Source: Antedon bifida
Lineage: Eukaryota; Echinodermata; Crinoidea; Comatulida; Antedonidae
Length of the DNA: 64,000 nt
Direction: 5' to 3'
Assembly (NCBI GenBank): GCA_963402885.1
Contig: OY727103.1
Span: 8,656,501 to 8,720,500, forward strand
Position numbers and translations under genes: made by a program. The notes under the pieces are model-generated. The model was not told the DNA's origin, did no database searches, and worked only from the letters and a program-made list of their open reading frames with translations. Shown here in pieces: positions 27,701 through 33,217 of this stretch (position 1 is its first letter; each line of letters starts with the position of its first letter).

Positions 27701-28389
27701 AATGTGAGTCCAGTCATCATTATGAATTACCTGTATAATTATTTCGAAAAAGTCTTACTAGATTGGATGTAGATGAACTCAATTATGCTTTTCAAGTTTT
27801 TTATTCACATACACAAAATTAAACATTAAACTGTCATTCTGACCGTCTACCTAATCGGCCAACTCTCTACAGTAACTGTACACATCGATCTCATAATTTA
27901 AAACAAACATTAACAGTAGGCCTAAGTACTGATTAATATCGTCACTAAGTTAATTTAATTTGCAGCATTCGTCAATGAAGCATGTGTTATTGATCCAGGG
28001 TATTACACAGTAATCATTACATTTGAATATAGGCATAATGAATACAGTTTTACAATTTACATACATGTAATGGTCTAATTGACTAACTAATTGAATGAAA
28101 CTAATTTGTTATTAGTAATATGGGAGTCCTATCATTATTTTGTCTTACCACATCTTTGGTTTTCAAAATATCTGGCTTTCTTTTACATATTTCTTTAATT
28201 TGATGAAAGTCATTGTACTTGAATGCATTTTGTAATCTGTAACTGTAAAGATATAGCATATAGTATATAACATGGAGTACATCAATACATTAACACAATA
28301 ATGATACCTTTGTTTATAGCCTCGTTAGAAAAAGTAATTAATGTTCGTAGGCATATAGTGTTGTTCTTTAACTTTATAACTCACCTCAT
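632..28389 (-). CDS. Gene 1: ankyrin-repeat Roc(-COR) protein, 3' end outside the window
   Basis: A multi-exon gene read from ~28.4 kb leftwards. The order is a start codon split over two exons (ATGAG then T, giving M-S-Y-R-L), a 31-residue N-terminal segment, about 19 in-frame single-exon ankyrin repeats, a linker exon, then three exons of a Roc GTPase: P-loop GKEGAGKT, STDGI and DYAGQ. Roc domains belong to ROCO proteins (LRRK, DAPK1, MFHAS1), where a COR domain always follows, so COR should lie left of the window. Ankyrin repeats usually bind protein partners, so this is likely a cytoplasmic GTPase-coupled sensor or scaffold; that role is inference. Exon phases agree at every tested junction. 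The array contains recent tandem duplications, and frame-broken exons that are probably skipped. Splicing was read by eye; no transcript was available. Exons are listed separately. Confidence 0.8.
1541..1638 (-). CDS. Gene 1 exon: Roc switch I (STDGI) segment
   Basis: 98 nt, acceptor ACAATAG and donor GTAAAG. It reads on from LRER to FNPKEPSTDGIVTATVFKA. The PSTDGI motif is the G2/switch I signature of Roc domains. The incoming Arg codon is split AG|A across the intron from the P-loop exon, which supports both splice sites. Confidence 0.85.
1903..2068 (-). CDS. Gene 1 exon: Roc P-loop (Walker A)
   Basis: 166 nt, acceptor TAATCAG and donor GTAAAA. It encodes LLVPPEIFAMGKEAIKIYKD, a basic stretch, then CMFLGKEGAGKTSCVKSMLR. 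GKEGAGKT matches GxxxxGK(S/T), the nucleotide-binding P-loop. The pre-loop segment with a PPEI(F) motif is what joins repeat arrays to Roc in other ROCO proteins. The first codon (A|AA, Lys) is completed from the linker exon at 3655-3739. Confidence 0.88.
2180..3629 (+). mobile_element. Helitron-like non-autonomous element, copy 1 (CRE-palindrome repeat family)
   Basis: Related, in opposite orientation, to the repeats at 17698-19220 and 57370-58893. The 3' end is a degenerate stem-loop (3601-3619) followed a few bases later by CTAG|T at 3626-3630, the CTRR-T ending of Helitrons. A TCAAAT start at 2180 resembles the 5' TCAA of the other copies, but this boundary is soft. Perfect TGACGTCA palindromes lie at 2521, 2743 and 2921. 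It is non-coding. A second repeat (3203-3455) sits inside its 3' part. Confidence 0.6.
3203..3455 (+). repeat. ~250 bp dispersed repeat, inverted relative to 28728-28968
   Basis: Starts near ATCTATATATAAATTTACG and runs through CAACGATTTGCCCCAAATA to TGTCTAATGGATGTCC. The reverse complement of the same blocks occurs at about 28728-28968, with a small internal indel. It appears nested in the Helitron-like element, because the other two Helitron copies lack it. Confidence 0.75.
3655..3739 (-). CDS. Gene 1 exon: linker between ankyrin array and Roc
   Basis: 85 nt, acceptor TTTATAG, donor GTAAGT. It starts EGKTAVSILEENTQ, a degenerate ankyrin opening (G-x-T-x-h), and ends MMILEYFD plus one base that makes Lys with the P-loop exon. 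It is the only array exon leaving in phase 1, and so converts the phase-0 array to the phase of the Roc exons. Confidence 0.8.
4166..4795. mobile_element. ~630 bp insertion with CCTCCGCCAAGGAGG terminus
   Basis: The paralogous stretch at about 12580-12600 lacks this block, giving an empty site (GTTGTAATT next to AAGTAGTATTCG). One edge has ACCTCCGCCAAGGAGGTATA and the other GGCGGAGGTATGCACTTTCGG then TTCTAGTTA, so the ends are partly complementary (GGCGGAGGT/ACCTCCGCC). The GTTTGTTTGTTTGTTAACAG and ACTCAAAAAGTA words belong to a repeat type widespread in animal genomes; I cannot assign the superfamily. It has no coding capacity. Confidence 0.65.
5400..5496 (-). pseudogene. Decayed ankyrin exon
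   Basis: The 5' border (CTTTATAG then GACTGAAACACCACACAGCATGAA) matches the DGNTPLHE-type exons, but a stop follows at once and the 3' half is unrecognisable. This is a relic of the tandem array. Confidence 0.6.
5966..6070 (-). CDS. Gene 1 ankyrin exon (DGNTPLHE type)
   Basis: 105 nt, phase 0 to 0, donor GTAATA, acceptor CTATAG. One 35-residue ankyrin repeat opening DGNTPLHEYMRSNEP and ending LTKQGASVTALNK. TPLH starts helix 1, and the GAS-V turn sits where ankyrin repeats have their GAD/GAN loop. Confidence 0.85.
6272..6376 (-). CDS. Gene 1 ankyrin exon (DGNTPLHE type)
   Basis: 105 nt, phase 0 to 0, same borders as its neighbours. Opens DGNTPLHEYMRLNEPILEVV and ends KQGASVIALNK. Nearly identical to the 5966-6070 exon, including flanking intron sequence, so it arose by recent duplication. 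Confidence 0.85.
6864..6968 (-). CDS. Gene 1 ankyrin exon (DGNTPLHE type variant)
   Basis: 105 nt, phase 0 to 0. Opens YGNTPLHEYMRSNKPTLEVV and ends RKQGASITALSK. Its closest relative is the exon at 13401-13505, the same position in the older large duplication. Confidence 0.85.
7172..7525. mobile_element. ~350 bp low-complexity/pyrimidine-rich insertion
   Basis: The paralogous intron near 13700-13730 runs straight from CATACAGATTAATG into CATTGCTTCCAG. Here a block containing CTTCTTCATCTTCTTCAT, a TTATTA tract and a long C/T tract interrupts it. It is probably a retroposed or simple-repeat-rich insertion; its family is unknown and no ORF is present. Confidence 0.5.
7709..7924 (+). mobile_element. 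tRNA-derived SINE with 13 bp target-site duplication
   Basis: The head shows an A-box-like TGGCGCAGTGG (7712-7722) and a B-box-like GGTTCCAGCCC (7757-7767). The body contains CCTTGAGCAAGATTC and CCTCCCCACCCAGGTG, typical of tRNA-SINEs in marine invertebrates. The 13 bp CACTTAGTGGAGC flanks it at 7696-7708 and 7925-7937. A paralogous copy lies at 13909-14083, so the insertion is older than the large tandem duplication. Confidence 0.85.
8285..8395 (-). CDS. Gene 1 ankyrin exon (EGSNALH type)
   Basis: 111 nt, phase 0 to 0, donor GTAAAG, acceptor TTTAG. A 37-residue repeat opening EGSNALHIHLSGRYVKPT and ending KLGVSPTLQNK. It has NALH in place of TPLH and two extra residues in the first turn. 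Confidence 0.82.
8642..8746 (-). CDS. Gene 1 ankyrin exon (NGYTPIN type)
   Basis: 105 nt, phase 0 to 0, donor GTAATT, acceptor TTCACAG. Opens NGYTPINIYLERDDVKLEIL and ends NGESTTIPKE. The canonical His of TPLH is replaced (TPIN), and the usual GA turn is NGE. Confidence 0.8.
9142..9252 (-). CDS. Gene 1 ankyrin exon (EGSNALH type, copy 2)
   Basis: 111 nt, phase 0 to 0. Opens EESNVLHIHLSGIYVKPT. Part of the ~0.85 kb tandem triplication; it differs from copy 1 by a few residues (G to E, A to V, R to I). Confidence 0.82.
9497..9601 (-). CDS. Gene 1 ankyrin exon (NGYTPIN type, copy 2)
   Basis: 105 nt, phase 0 to 0. Opens NGYTPITIYLERDDVKLEIL and ends NGVSPTLPKE. Second copy in the 0.85 kb tandem triplication. 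Confidence 0.8.
9987..10097 (-). CDS. Gene 1 ankyrin exon (EGSNALH type, copy 3)
   Basis: 111 nt, phase 0 to 0. Opens EGSNALHIHLSGIYVKPT. Third copy of the tandem unit. Confidence 0.82.
10340..10444 (-). CDS. Gene 1 ankyrin exon (NGYTPIN type, copy 3)
   Basis: 105 nt, phase 0 to 0. Opens NGYTPINIYLERDDVKLEIL and ends NGESPTLPKE. Third copy of the tandem unit. Confidence 0.8.
10801..11712. other. Intron of gene 1 without an intact exon
   Basis: At 10915-11100 there is a recognisable array-intron segment (GTTTTGCTGGTGCATATGCTG, then GAACGTAGACGG) whose exon is missing. About 11105-11700 is sequence I cannot assign, with no coding signal. Confidence 0.5.
11713..11822 (-). pseudogene. Frame-broken ankyrin exon
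   Basis: 110 nt with the usual borders. It opens DGNTPLHEY and then carries a 1 nt and a 4 nt insertion relative to its sisters, giving a stop shortly after and a net +5 length. Inclusion would break the reading frame. Confidence 0.8.
12321..12425 (-). CDS. Gene 1 ankyrin exon (DGNTPLHE type)
   Basis: 105 nt, phase 0 to 0, donor GTAATA, acceptor CTATAG. Opens DGNTPLHEYMRSNKTTLEVV and ends KQGASVTALNK. In the second large duplicated block. Confidence 0.85.
12811..12915 (-). CDS. Gene 1 ankyrin exon (DGNTPLHE type)
   Basis: 105 nt, phase 0 to 0. Opens DGNTPLHEYMRSNEPTLEVV and ends KQGASVTALNK. Equivalent to the exon at 6272-6376 in the other block. Confidence 0.85.
13401..13505 (-). CDS. Gene 1 ankyrin exon (DGNTPLHE type)
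   Basis: 105 nt, phase 0 to 0. Opens DGNTPLHEYMRSNKPTLDVL and ends RKQGASIAALNK. Equivalent to the exon at 6864-6968. Confidence 0.85.
13909..14083 (+). mobile_element. tRNA-derived SINE, paralogous copy
   Basis: Same SINE as 7709-7924, carried along by segmental duplication. A-box-like TGGCGCAGTGG at 13917-13927; the B-box here reads GGTTCAAGCCC, closer to consensus than in the other copy. Its 3' part is shortened before TCGTGGAGCCTGGCCC. Confidence 0.8.
14461..14571 (-). CDS. Gene 1 ankyrin exon (EGSNALH type)
   Basis: 111 nt, phase 0 to 0, donor GTAATG. Opens KGSNALHIHLSGRYVKPT and ends NKLGVSLTLQNK. The equivalent of 8285-8395 in the second large block; here it was not triplicated. Confidence 0.82.
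14797..14901 (-). CDS. Gene 1 ankyrin exon (DGNTPLHE type)
   Basis: 105 nt, phase 0 to 0. Opens DGNTPLHEYMRSNKPTLEVV and ends KQGASVTAQNK. Confidence 0.85.
15407..15481 (-). CDS. Gene 1 ankyrin exon with a 30 nt in-frame deletion
   Basis: 75 nt, phase 0 to 0, donor GTATTA, acceptor TGTACAG. Reads DGNTPLHEYMRSNEPTLEVV then TALNK, lacking the ten residues that form most of helix 2 and the GAS turn. Frame is kept, but the repeat could not fold normally. It may be a decaying exon. Confidence 0.65.
16870..17260 (-). pseudogene. LINE reverse transcriptase fragment
   Basis: On the minus strand the translation shows YYDFSSAFNTIQPHLLVDKL, then NFLTNRKQYVKL and GAPQGIVLAPFLFTLYTSD. These are the RT blocks 'DFSSAFNTI', 'L.NR.Q.V' and 'GxPQGxVLxPxLF' of CR1/L2-type non-LTR elements. 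A stop codon and a broken FADD block follow. It is a dead fragment in a gene 1 intron. Confidence 0.8.
17370..17505 (-). mobile_element. tRNA-derived SINE fragment
   Basis: Minus strand shows TGGCCGAGCGG (complement at 17481-17491), an A-box as in tRNA-Leu/Ser, and a B-box-like GGTGTCGAGGC (complement at 17439-17449). No acceptor-stem pairing or CCA supports a functional tRNA. Confidence 0.55.
17698..19220 (-). mobile_element. Helitron-like non-autonomous element, copy 2
   Basis: The minus-strand 3' end has a perfect stem-loop (AATTCGTC...GACGAATT, 17706-17726), then CTAG at 17701-17698 followed by host T. The minus-strand 5' end starts TCAAATC after host A at 19220. Length 1523 bp against 1524 bp for copy 3. 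The host sequence of a decayed array unit resumes on the far side (TAAAAGAGTTTGCTGGTG, from 19232), apart from about 11 bp of uncertain origin. CRE palindromes TGACGTCA at 18482 and 19059. No ORF of note. Confidence 0.72.
19221..21054. other. Intron of gene 1, unassigned
   Basis: 19232-19300 is array-intron sequence. 19540-20450 holds nothing I recognise. Near 20457 the sequence TTAACCCTTTGAATACGTGG resembles a terminus of TTAA-inserting (piggyBac-type) MITEs, but I could not find a matching second end. From 20600 it becomes paralogous to 21960-22380. Confidence 0.4.
21055..21148 (-). pseudogene. Frame-broken ankyrin exon (YGDTTLHR type, copy 1)
   Basis: 94 nt between CTAG and GTAGTA. Opens YGDTTLHRYLRYSNSN, then loses frame after an 11 nt net shortening relative to the 105 nt sisters and meets a stop. 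The two other copies (22387, 26149) have the same lesion, so the break came before the duplication. Confidence 0.8.
21591..21695 (-). CDS. Gene 1 ankyrin exon (NGNTPLHV type, copy 1)
   Basis: 105 nt, phase 0 to 0, donor GTAACA, acceptor TCTAG. Opens NGNTPLHVYFFNDNPQIEIV and ends RHGAAITSQNK. A canonical repeat with TPLH and HGAAI. Confidence 0.85.
22387..22480 (-). pseudogene. Frame-broken ankyrin exon (YGDTTLHR type, copy 2)
   Basis: 94 nt; same shortening and loss of frame as at 21055-21148. Borders are still AG and GT-like. Confidence 0.8.
22884..25325. mobile_element. 2442 bp TIR element, copy A (GGGGCATTCCACAGTATTT)
   Basis: Terminal inverted repeats GGGGCATTCCACAGTATTT and AAATACTGTGGAATGCCCC, flanked by a 4 bp duplication TTAT (22880-22883 and 25326-25329). 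The paralogous intron at 21550-21565 is the empty site. No transposase ORF. GTTACGGACGGGACA and its complement TGTCCCGTCCGTAAC recur many times, with a GTCGCGGACAGGAC variant, mostly in the outer thirds. A non-autonomous DNA transposon; 4 bp TSDs and G-rich TIRs occur in Sola- and piggyBac-related groups, but I cannot assign it. Confidence 0.85.
25362..25466 (-). CDS. Gene 1 ankyrin exon (NGNTPLHV type, copy 2)
   Basis: 105 nt, phase 0 to 0. Opens NGNTPLHVYFFNDNPKIEIV and ends RHGTAITSQNK. Paralogue of 21591-21695, separated from its former intron neighbour by the TIR element. Confidence 0.85.
26149..26242 (-). pseudogene. Frame-broken ankyrin exon (YGDTTLHR type, copy 3)
   Basis: 94 nt with the same lesion as 21055 and 22387. 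Confidence 0.8.
26687..26791 (-). CDS. Gene 1 ankyrin exon
   Basis: 105 nt, phase 0 to 0, donor GTAACA. Opens LGYTPLHDYLRYANPTTVTV and ends QRGAAVTSQNE. Full-length repeat with TPLH and RGAAV. Confidence 0.85.
27359..27463 (-). CDS. Gene 1 first ankyrin exon
   Basis: 105 nt, phase 0 to 0, donor GTAATG, acceptor TCTAG. Opens YGCTPLHMYLQCANPTTEIV and ends KHGASVTSQNL. First complete repeat after the N-terminal segment. Confidence 0.85.
27464..28148. other. Intron of gene 1
   Basis: AT-rich intron between the N-terminal exon and the first ankyrin exon. I see no further exon or repeat in it. Confidence 0.6.
28149..28242 (-). CDS. Gene 1 exon: N-terminal helical segment
   Basis: 94 nt, acceptor TTTACAG, donor GTAAGA. 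Completes a Ser codon (AG|T), then reads YRLQNAFKYNDFHQIKEICK and ends KTKDV. It has the look of a capping ankyrin half-repeat (ALKxGDxxxIKxLL-like) and joins the first TPLH repeat in phase 0. Confidence 0.75.
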
Positions 28390-28450
28390 CTTGATTACTA
28401 TACTGAGTCTTCATTTAGCTTTTTTCTTTGTTGGCTTCGTTTGATTTGTT
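28385..28450 (-). CDS. Gene 1 exon with probable start codon
   Basis: The last five bases (28389-28385) are ATGAG before donor GTGAGT. Joined to the next exon they give M-S-Y-R-L in the only open frame. The rest would be 5' UTR. An acceptor-like TCTTCACAG ends at 28451, so there may be an additional upstream leader exon. Another in-frame start in an earlier exon cannot be ruled out. Confidence 0.6.
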
Positions 28451-28727
28451 TCTGTGAAGATAATATAATTAATGGCTTTTGATGCAACAATAATATATAC
28501 GTTGCATGTTGACATAAATGTGAAATATGAAATTATCCTTAAAATAATGTAATGTAATACTAATAATATGAAACGTGTGGAACACAACATTTAAGGAAAA
28601 TAATGAAGCCCTCATGTGTGTGTGACTATTACTTATAATGAGATTCTGTAAATTTAATAAATGTTATAGTTGACTTTTGTCATTTACCAATATTGGTAGT
28701 GTTTTACAGATCATCCTTGTATTATTG

Positions 28728-28968
28728 TCTGCGGGTATTTTTCAAGACGGACGTCCATTAGACAGTGTATACCACGATCTAAAAACACCCCTATTTGGGG
28801 CAAATCGTTGAACCTAAATTTAATTAGTAAACAGGGTTACATCAGGTAGTTAAAATCAGTACCGAAAGTACGAACCAACTTTACATACCATCGAGTAAAC
28901 ATTCTAGAAATAACGCGCGATTTACCGAATTTTGCCCTTACGTAAATTTATATATAGATATTGAAATC
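28728..28968 (-). repeat. ~240 bp dispersed repeat, inverted partner of 3203-3455
   Basis: The reverse complement matches 3203-3455 through CGTAAATTTATATATAG, GAATTTTGCCCTTACG, CATCGAGTAAACATTCTAG and GGGGCAAATCGTTGAACC. The two copies bracket the whole ankyrin exon array in opposite orientation. No gene is seen between 28451 and 28727. Confidence 0.75.
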
Positions 28969-29195
28969 AATCAAATAAGCCAGACTACGGCATCGTCACT
29001 AATACACTGTTGGCCAAACAGAGAAAATGCATACCAACAAGAGGCGAGAAAACGAAAAAGAAAACACCACATGGTTGAACAAAATCCGAAACAACTTAAC
29101 AATAATGATTTGCTGCATTATATTCAAAATGTCATTACACACTAGCATAAATTAAAACTAATCAGTATAAGCTAAACAACTTACATATAACTTCA

Positions 29196-29246
29196 CGACA
29201 CTCAAATAGTATAATGGCTACGCTTACTAAACCCATACATATTTGA
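29196..29246 (-). other. Candidate short exon, unit nearest gene 1 (ATG ... GTAAGT)
   Basis: Minus strand: ATG followed by GLVSVAIILFECREVI, then the donor-like ATAT|GTAAGT. The same block recurs in the other units, near 34340-34390, 38600-38645, 39735-39790, 41060-41110, 42950-43000, 45598-45640 and 47440-47490, mostly as MGLVNVAIILLECRGII. Most copies keep the frame and GTAAGT; the 39.7 kb copy has lost the donor and the 45.6 kb copy is frameshifted. If spliced to gene 1 it would run into a stop, so it could only be an upstream ORF or leader there. Confidence 0.35.
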
Positions 29247-29303
29247 GGCTTTCTTGTGCATAACCGTAGCGTTTTGTTTAAACAAATAAAGTGTAGGACT
29301 ATT

Positions 29304-32300
29304 AATAATAATAATAATTTATTTGAAAAACAGCGGCACACATAATAATGGTGCATCCTTAAAACAATTAAACATACAATATAAAAATATATGAGTATAA
29401 AAATAAAGATAGACTAGATTAAAACAGATAATACTCAGATAAAACGGAAGTTCGATAAAACCAAATTAAAAATAAACTGTAATACTAAAACCAATTAAAT
29501 GCAACTCACATACATAAGCTTGGACACTAAATTAGCATATCAATTAGTATATGAACAAAGGAATATACAGTACCTAGAATCTATGTTAAGATATACACAT
29601 TCTTGATACACAGTGTCTACCAGCAAAAACAATAAGGAACAATAGGAACCCAAATTAGGGACATCAATAAACAGGAAAGCATGGATTAAATTATTTCAGC
29701 TGTGGTGAATTATTTGATGACTGTAAACAGAATTGATATAAAAAAAGAAAAAGAACAAAGTAAGATAACTAAACCAAATTACATACAATAAAAAATATAA
29801 AAAATCATTCGATAATGTTAGACTTTATACGTTGTCTAAAGGCCTCTGCTTTCTTAAGATATGATTTGCAGAACTTATCAAGAATGTCATGGGCTTTGTT
29901 TACCATATTAATCGACATTGTTGGAATGAGAACAGAACAATCACCACCAAGTATAATCATTAAGATAACCTCTGAATTATTTAACTGGAGTGAATTCCAT
30001 AGATCTGAAAGACCAGAATCATTAAGGTTTTGTTCCAAGCATTCAAATTCTGAAATTCGCACTTCTTGTAGTACTTTACAATTTAACATAAAATGATATA
30101 AATCTTCAGGTTCATCCTTACATAACATACAATTACCAGTATTATTCATATCCCATTTACTTAATCTACATTCAAGTTGAAGCGTATTTGACCTTGCCTT
30201 AAATTTCAATTGAGCACCATGAAAATCAGTTTTAACAGTAAGATAATTTTCTAACTCAGGCATTTTTTTAACATAAAGTGATAATGATGGTTTGGTACAG
30301 CTTTTATTAAACCAATCCAATTCATACATTTGACGATTAACACACTTAAAAGATTTAAACCATGCTGAATCTATAGGTATGTTATTTGAAAATACATGAT
30401 TAAATCCAGTATTATACAAAATACTTTTAATTGAGTTTAACCATCGCCATTTTATATTAACATTATTATCATGCAAGGTAAATAATGCATGCAACAGCAG
30501 CTTTGGCCAACGATGGGCTTCTAAGTTGATAAGCCTGTCAAAATATTTAATTTTTATTTCATTATGGGTATTTTCAATGCTATCCCATCCTAAGTCACCC
30601 AACAGAGCCAATGATGGCGTGTTCCTCGGTGCTTTTAGTAGTGTTTTAGCCATTTGTAGCTGAATGTTTTCGATTTTTTTGTAGTCACTGGCACTATAAG
30701 CTGATATTGCACATGCATAGTTAATTGAAGGTAGTGCTATAGTTTTCCACAAGATATTACCAAAATAAATCCTATTAAAATCTTCTTGCTCATTAATAAT
30801 GGACTTGATATATCCAATTATTCTATTTCCTTTTCTAACTACATCATTAACATGCATACTTTCGGAGAAGTTTCTTGAAATATTCACTCCCAAGTATTTG
30901 TAACAATCTACTTCTTTGATGAAGTGGTTTGCAAGAGGCCATTGCTTAGTTTTATTAGTACGTTTACCAACAACCACAACATTTGATTTGTCATAATTAA
31001 AGTTAAGTTTCCATTTTTTGGAGAAAATTCCAGCGATAGATAACATTTTCTCCAGATCATTTTCATCTTTAGCAATCAAGACAACGTCGTCAGCCCAAAA
31101 AAGACAGCTAATTTTTGTGCCTAAAGTATGACATCCGACATTTTCATTATATAACATTTTGGAGAGTTCATTTATAAAAATACAGAATAAGGTCGGTGAT
31201 AATACGCAGCCTTGCTTAACCCCTTCATCGACATCAAAATAATCAGTTACAATATCACCAAACTTAACATGACATTTGACATTTGTATAAAGTTTATCAA
31301 TAATTTTCCAGACGTTACCACGGATACCAGTATTCCATGCTATTGACAAAAGGCCATTACGCCAAACCGTGTCAAAAGCCTTACGGAAATCCAGGAAGGC
31401 TAAGTATGTTAACTTTTTTTCCGCATTTCGCGTAGCCAATATGCTTTTAAGTGTAAATATGTGGTCCTCACATCTATGATTTTTCCTAAAGCCTCCCTGG
31501 ATTTCCGTAAGAATACTATTACTCTCAAGAAATTCTGAGATACGATCACAAATAATACGATTGAAAATTTTAGCAACACATGATGATAATGTGATACCTC
31601 TATAGTTATTTAAATCGTTCTTGCTACCTTTTTTATGGATAGGTATAATGATCCCTTTATTCCACTCGGTGGGAATTTTCTCTGATTTAACAAAATAGTT
31701 AAAAAGATATGTAAGTGACCTAATAAGGCAGTCACCTCCGTTCTTTAACAATTTGTTAGTGATGCCATCAACACCAGGTGCTTTATTGTTTTTAGAACGA
31801 AGTATTGAACTTTTAACATCTTCAACTGAAATTCTTATGTCATCCAGTACTTTTTGTGGATCATCATTGACATAATTTATATAATTTTCCCTAACATCAG
31901 AAACATGACTATTGATAACTATATCATTATAAGTATTGAAACCAGTTTGATTACCCAAGTTACTCCAATAAATTTTAATCAAGTTAGCCATAACCTGTTT
32001 GTCTGAGGTAACTTGTGTAGAGTCGGGAATTTTTAGGTTAGAAGGAACAATTACCTTCTTAGGCCCCCTTAATTCGTTCCAAAAATCTTTAGAACTCTGA
32101 CCACCTGCTTTCGCTATGACAACACTTTTGTCAACTTTCAATTGCATCATTTTATTTTTTATTAAATTTTTCACTTGAGTTTTTTTAATTTTATAATCCT
32201 TCCATAAAGCATCCCCCTTATCAAGATCTGTCCTATTATGTTTAGACCATGCACGATGCTCCTTACAAGCACGTTTACGTTCTTGAATGGCAGTGTCTAT

Positions 32301-33217
32301 TGTCTTATCCCACCATTGTTTGCTTTTAACATCCTTAAAGCCAATTGTATTATTAGTAACTGAAATAAGAGTATCTTTCCATTTTTCCCAACCATAATTT
32401 ATATCACTAATATCCTCAAGGTTATTATTAAACCAAATGTTGTCAAATTTATCAATAATTGAATTTTTGTAAGCAGACCAGTCTTGATCGCTTTTAATAT
32501 TCCAAACTTGTCGTTTATTATCATTCGAATTTTTTACATTAGTATTATATTCAAATTTAAGATAGGCTAGTAGCACATTATGGTCACTACCTATGTGGTA
32601 GTTTCTTTCCTCATCGATGACCATTTTATGTATAAATTTATCGACACTACACGAGGAAAGCACATAATCAATGCAGCTTGAGTGTGGGTGTCTAAACCAA
32701 GTTATCTTTCCAAAACATTTTTGTGAGCAGTTTAGAATATTTAGCCCTGTGTCAATACTAAAATTTATCAAACGCTCCCCATTAAAATTAATTATGGGAT
32801 CACCATTACTTACATTATTACCTATTCTGCCATTAAAATCGCCTACAATTAAGATAAGTGGGTCACAATGTTCAACTTCATTTTCAATTTGAATTATTTC
32901 AGAGAGTAGTTGATCAACAAGGTCAGGATTAGACCCCTCTACTGGAAAATATACCACAGCAAATTTTAACACGAATCCAACATCTCTCAATGTCATCACA
33001 AAACGAATCATAAAGATTATCATCTAAAACAGTTACTTTATCTGAGACAAGTAGGCCAATACCCCCTCCCCCTTTTCCTACTCTATTTTTACCATACCAT
33101 TTAAAACCATTTATCATTATAGACTCATTTGATTTAAGAAAAGTTTCGGCAATACCAAATATGTCAATTTTACAATTAATTAAAAAATTCTTAATTTCAT
33201 ATAATTTGTTTCATATA
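29304..33217 (-). mobile_element. APE-type non-LTR retrotransposon (LINE), 5' truncated
   Basis: Inserted in a tandem unit: the host reads GTGTAGGACTATT up to 29303 and resumes with GTGATTGTGAACTCGG at 33218, exactly as in uninterrupted units. The 3' end, left in this orientation, is an (AAT)n microsatellite tail, common in CR1/L2/RTE-type LINEs. The 5' end falls inside the endonuclease. The target duplication is no more than about 4 bp and unclear. Non-coding 3' UTR occupies 29304-29804. Confidence 0.88.
29805..33205 (-). pseudogene. LINE ORF2: endonuclease-reverse transcriptase with one frameshift
   Basis: The long frame 33023-29805 has no internal stop. It contains APE endonuclease motifs (GDFNGRIG, SSCIDYVLSS, IGSDHNVLL) and the RT blocks NYRGITLSSCVAKIFNRII, LAFLDFRKAFDTVW, GVKQGCVLSPTLFCIFINEL and LFWADDVVLIA (catalytic ADD). 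A C-terminal knuckle, CMLCKDEPEDLYHFMLNC, follows. The endonuclease N-terminus lies upstream in another frame (DIFGIAETFLKSNES, then GGGGIGLLVSDK), and a one-base change in an A/T run near 32961-32970 separates the two. The first ~20 endonuclease residues are missing. Active once and now dead; clade uncertain. Confidence 0.88.

Noticed and set aside
32671..32892. Plus-strand ORF of 73 codons
   Set aside because: Antisense shadow of the LINE endonuclease.
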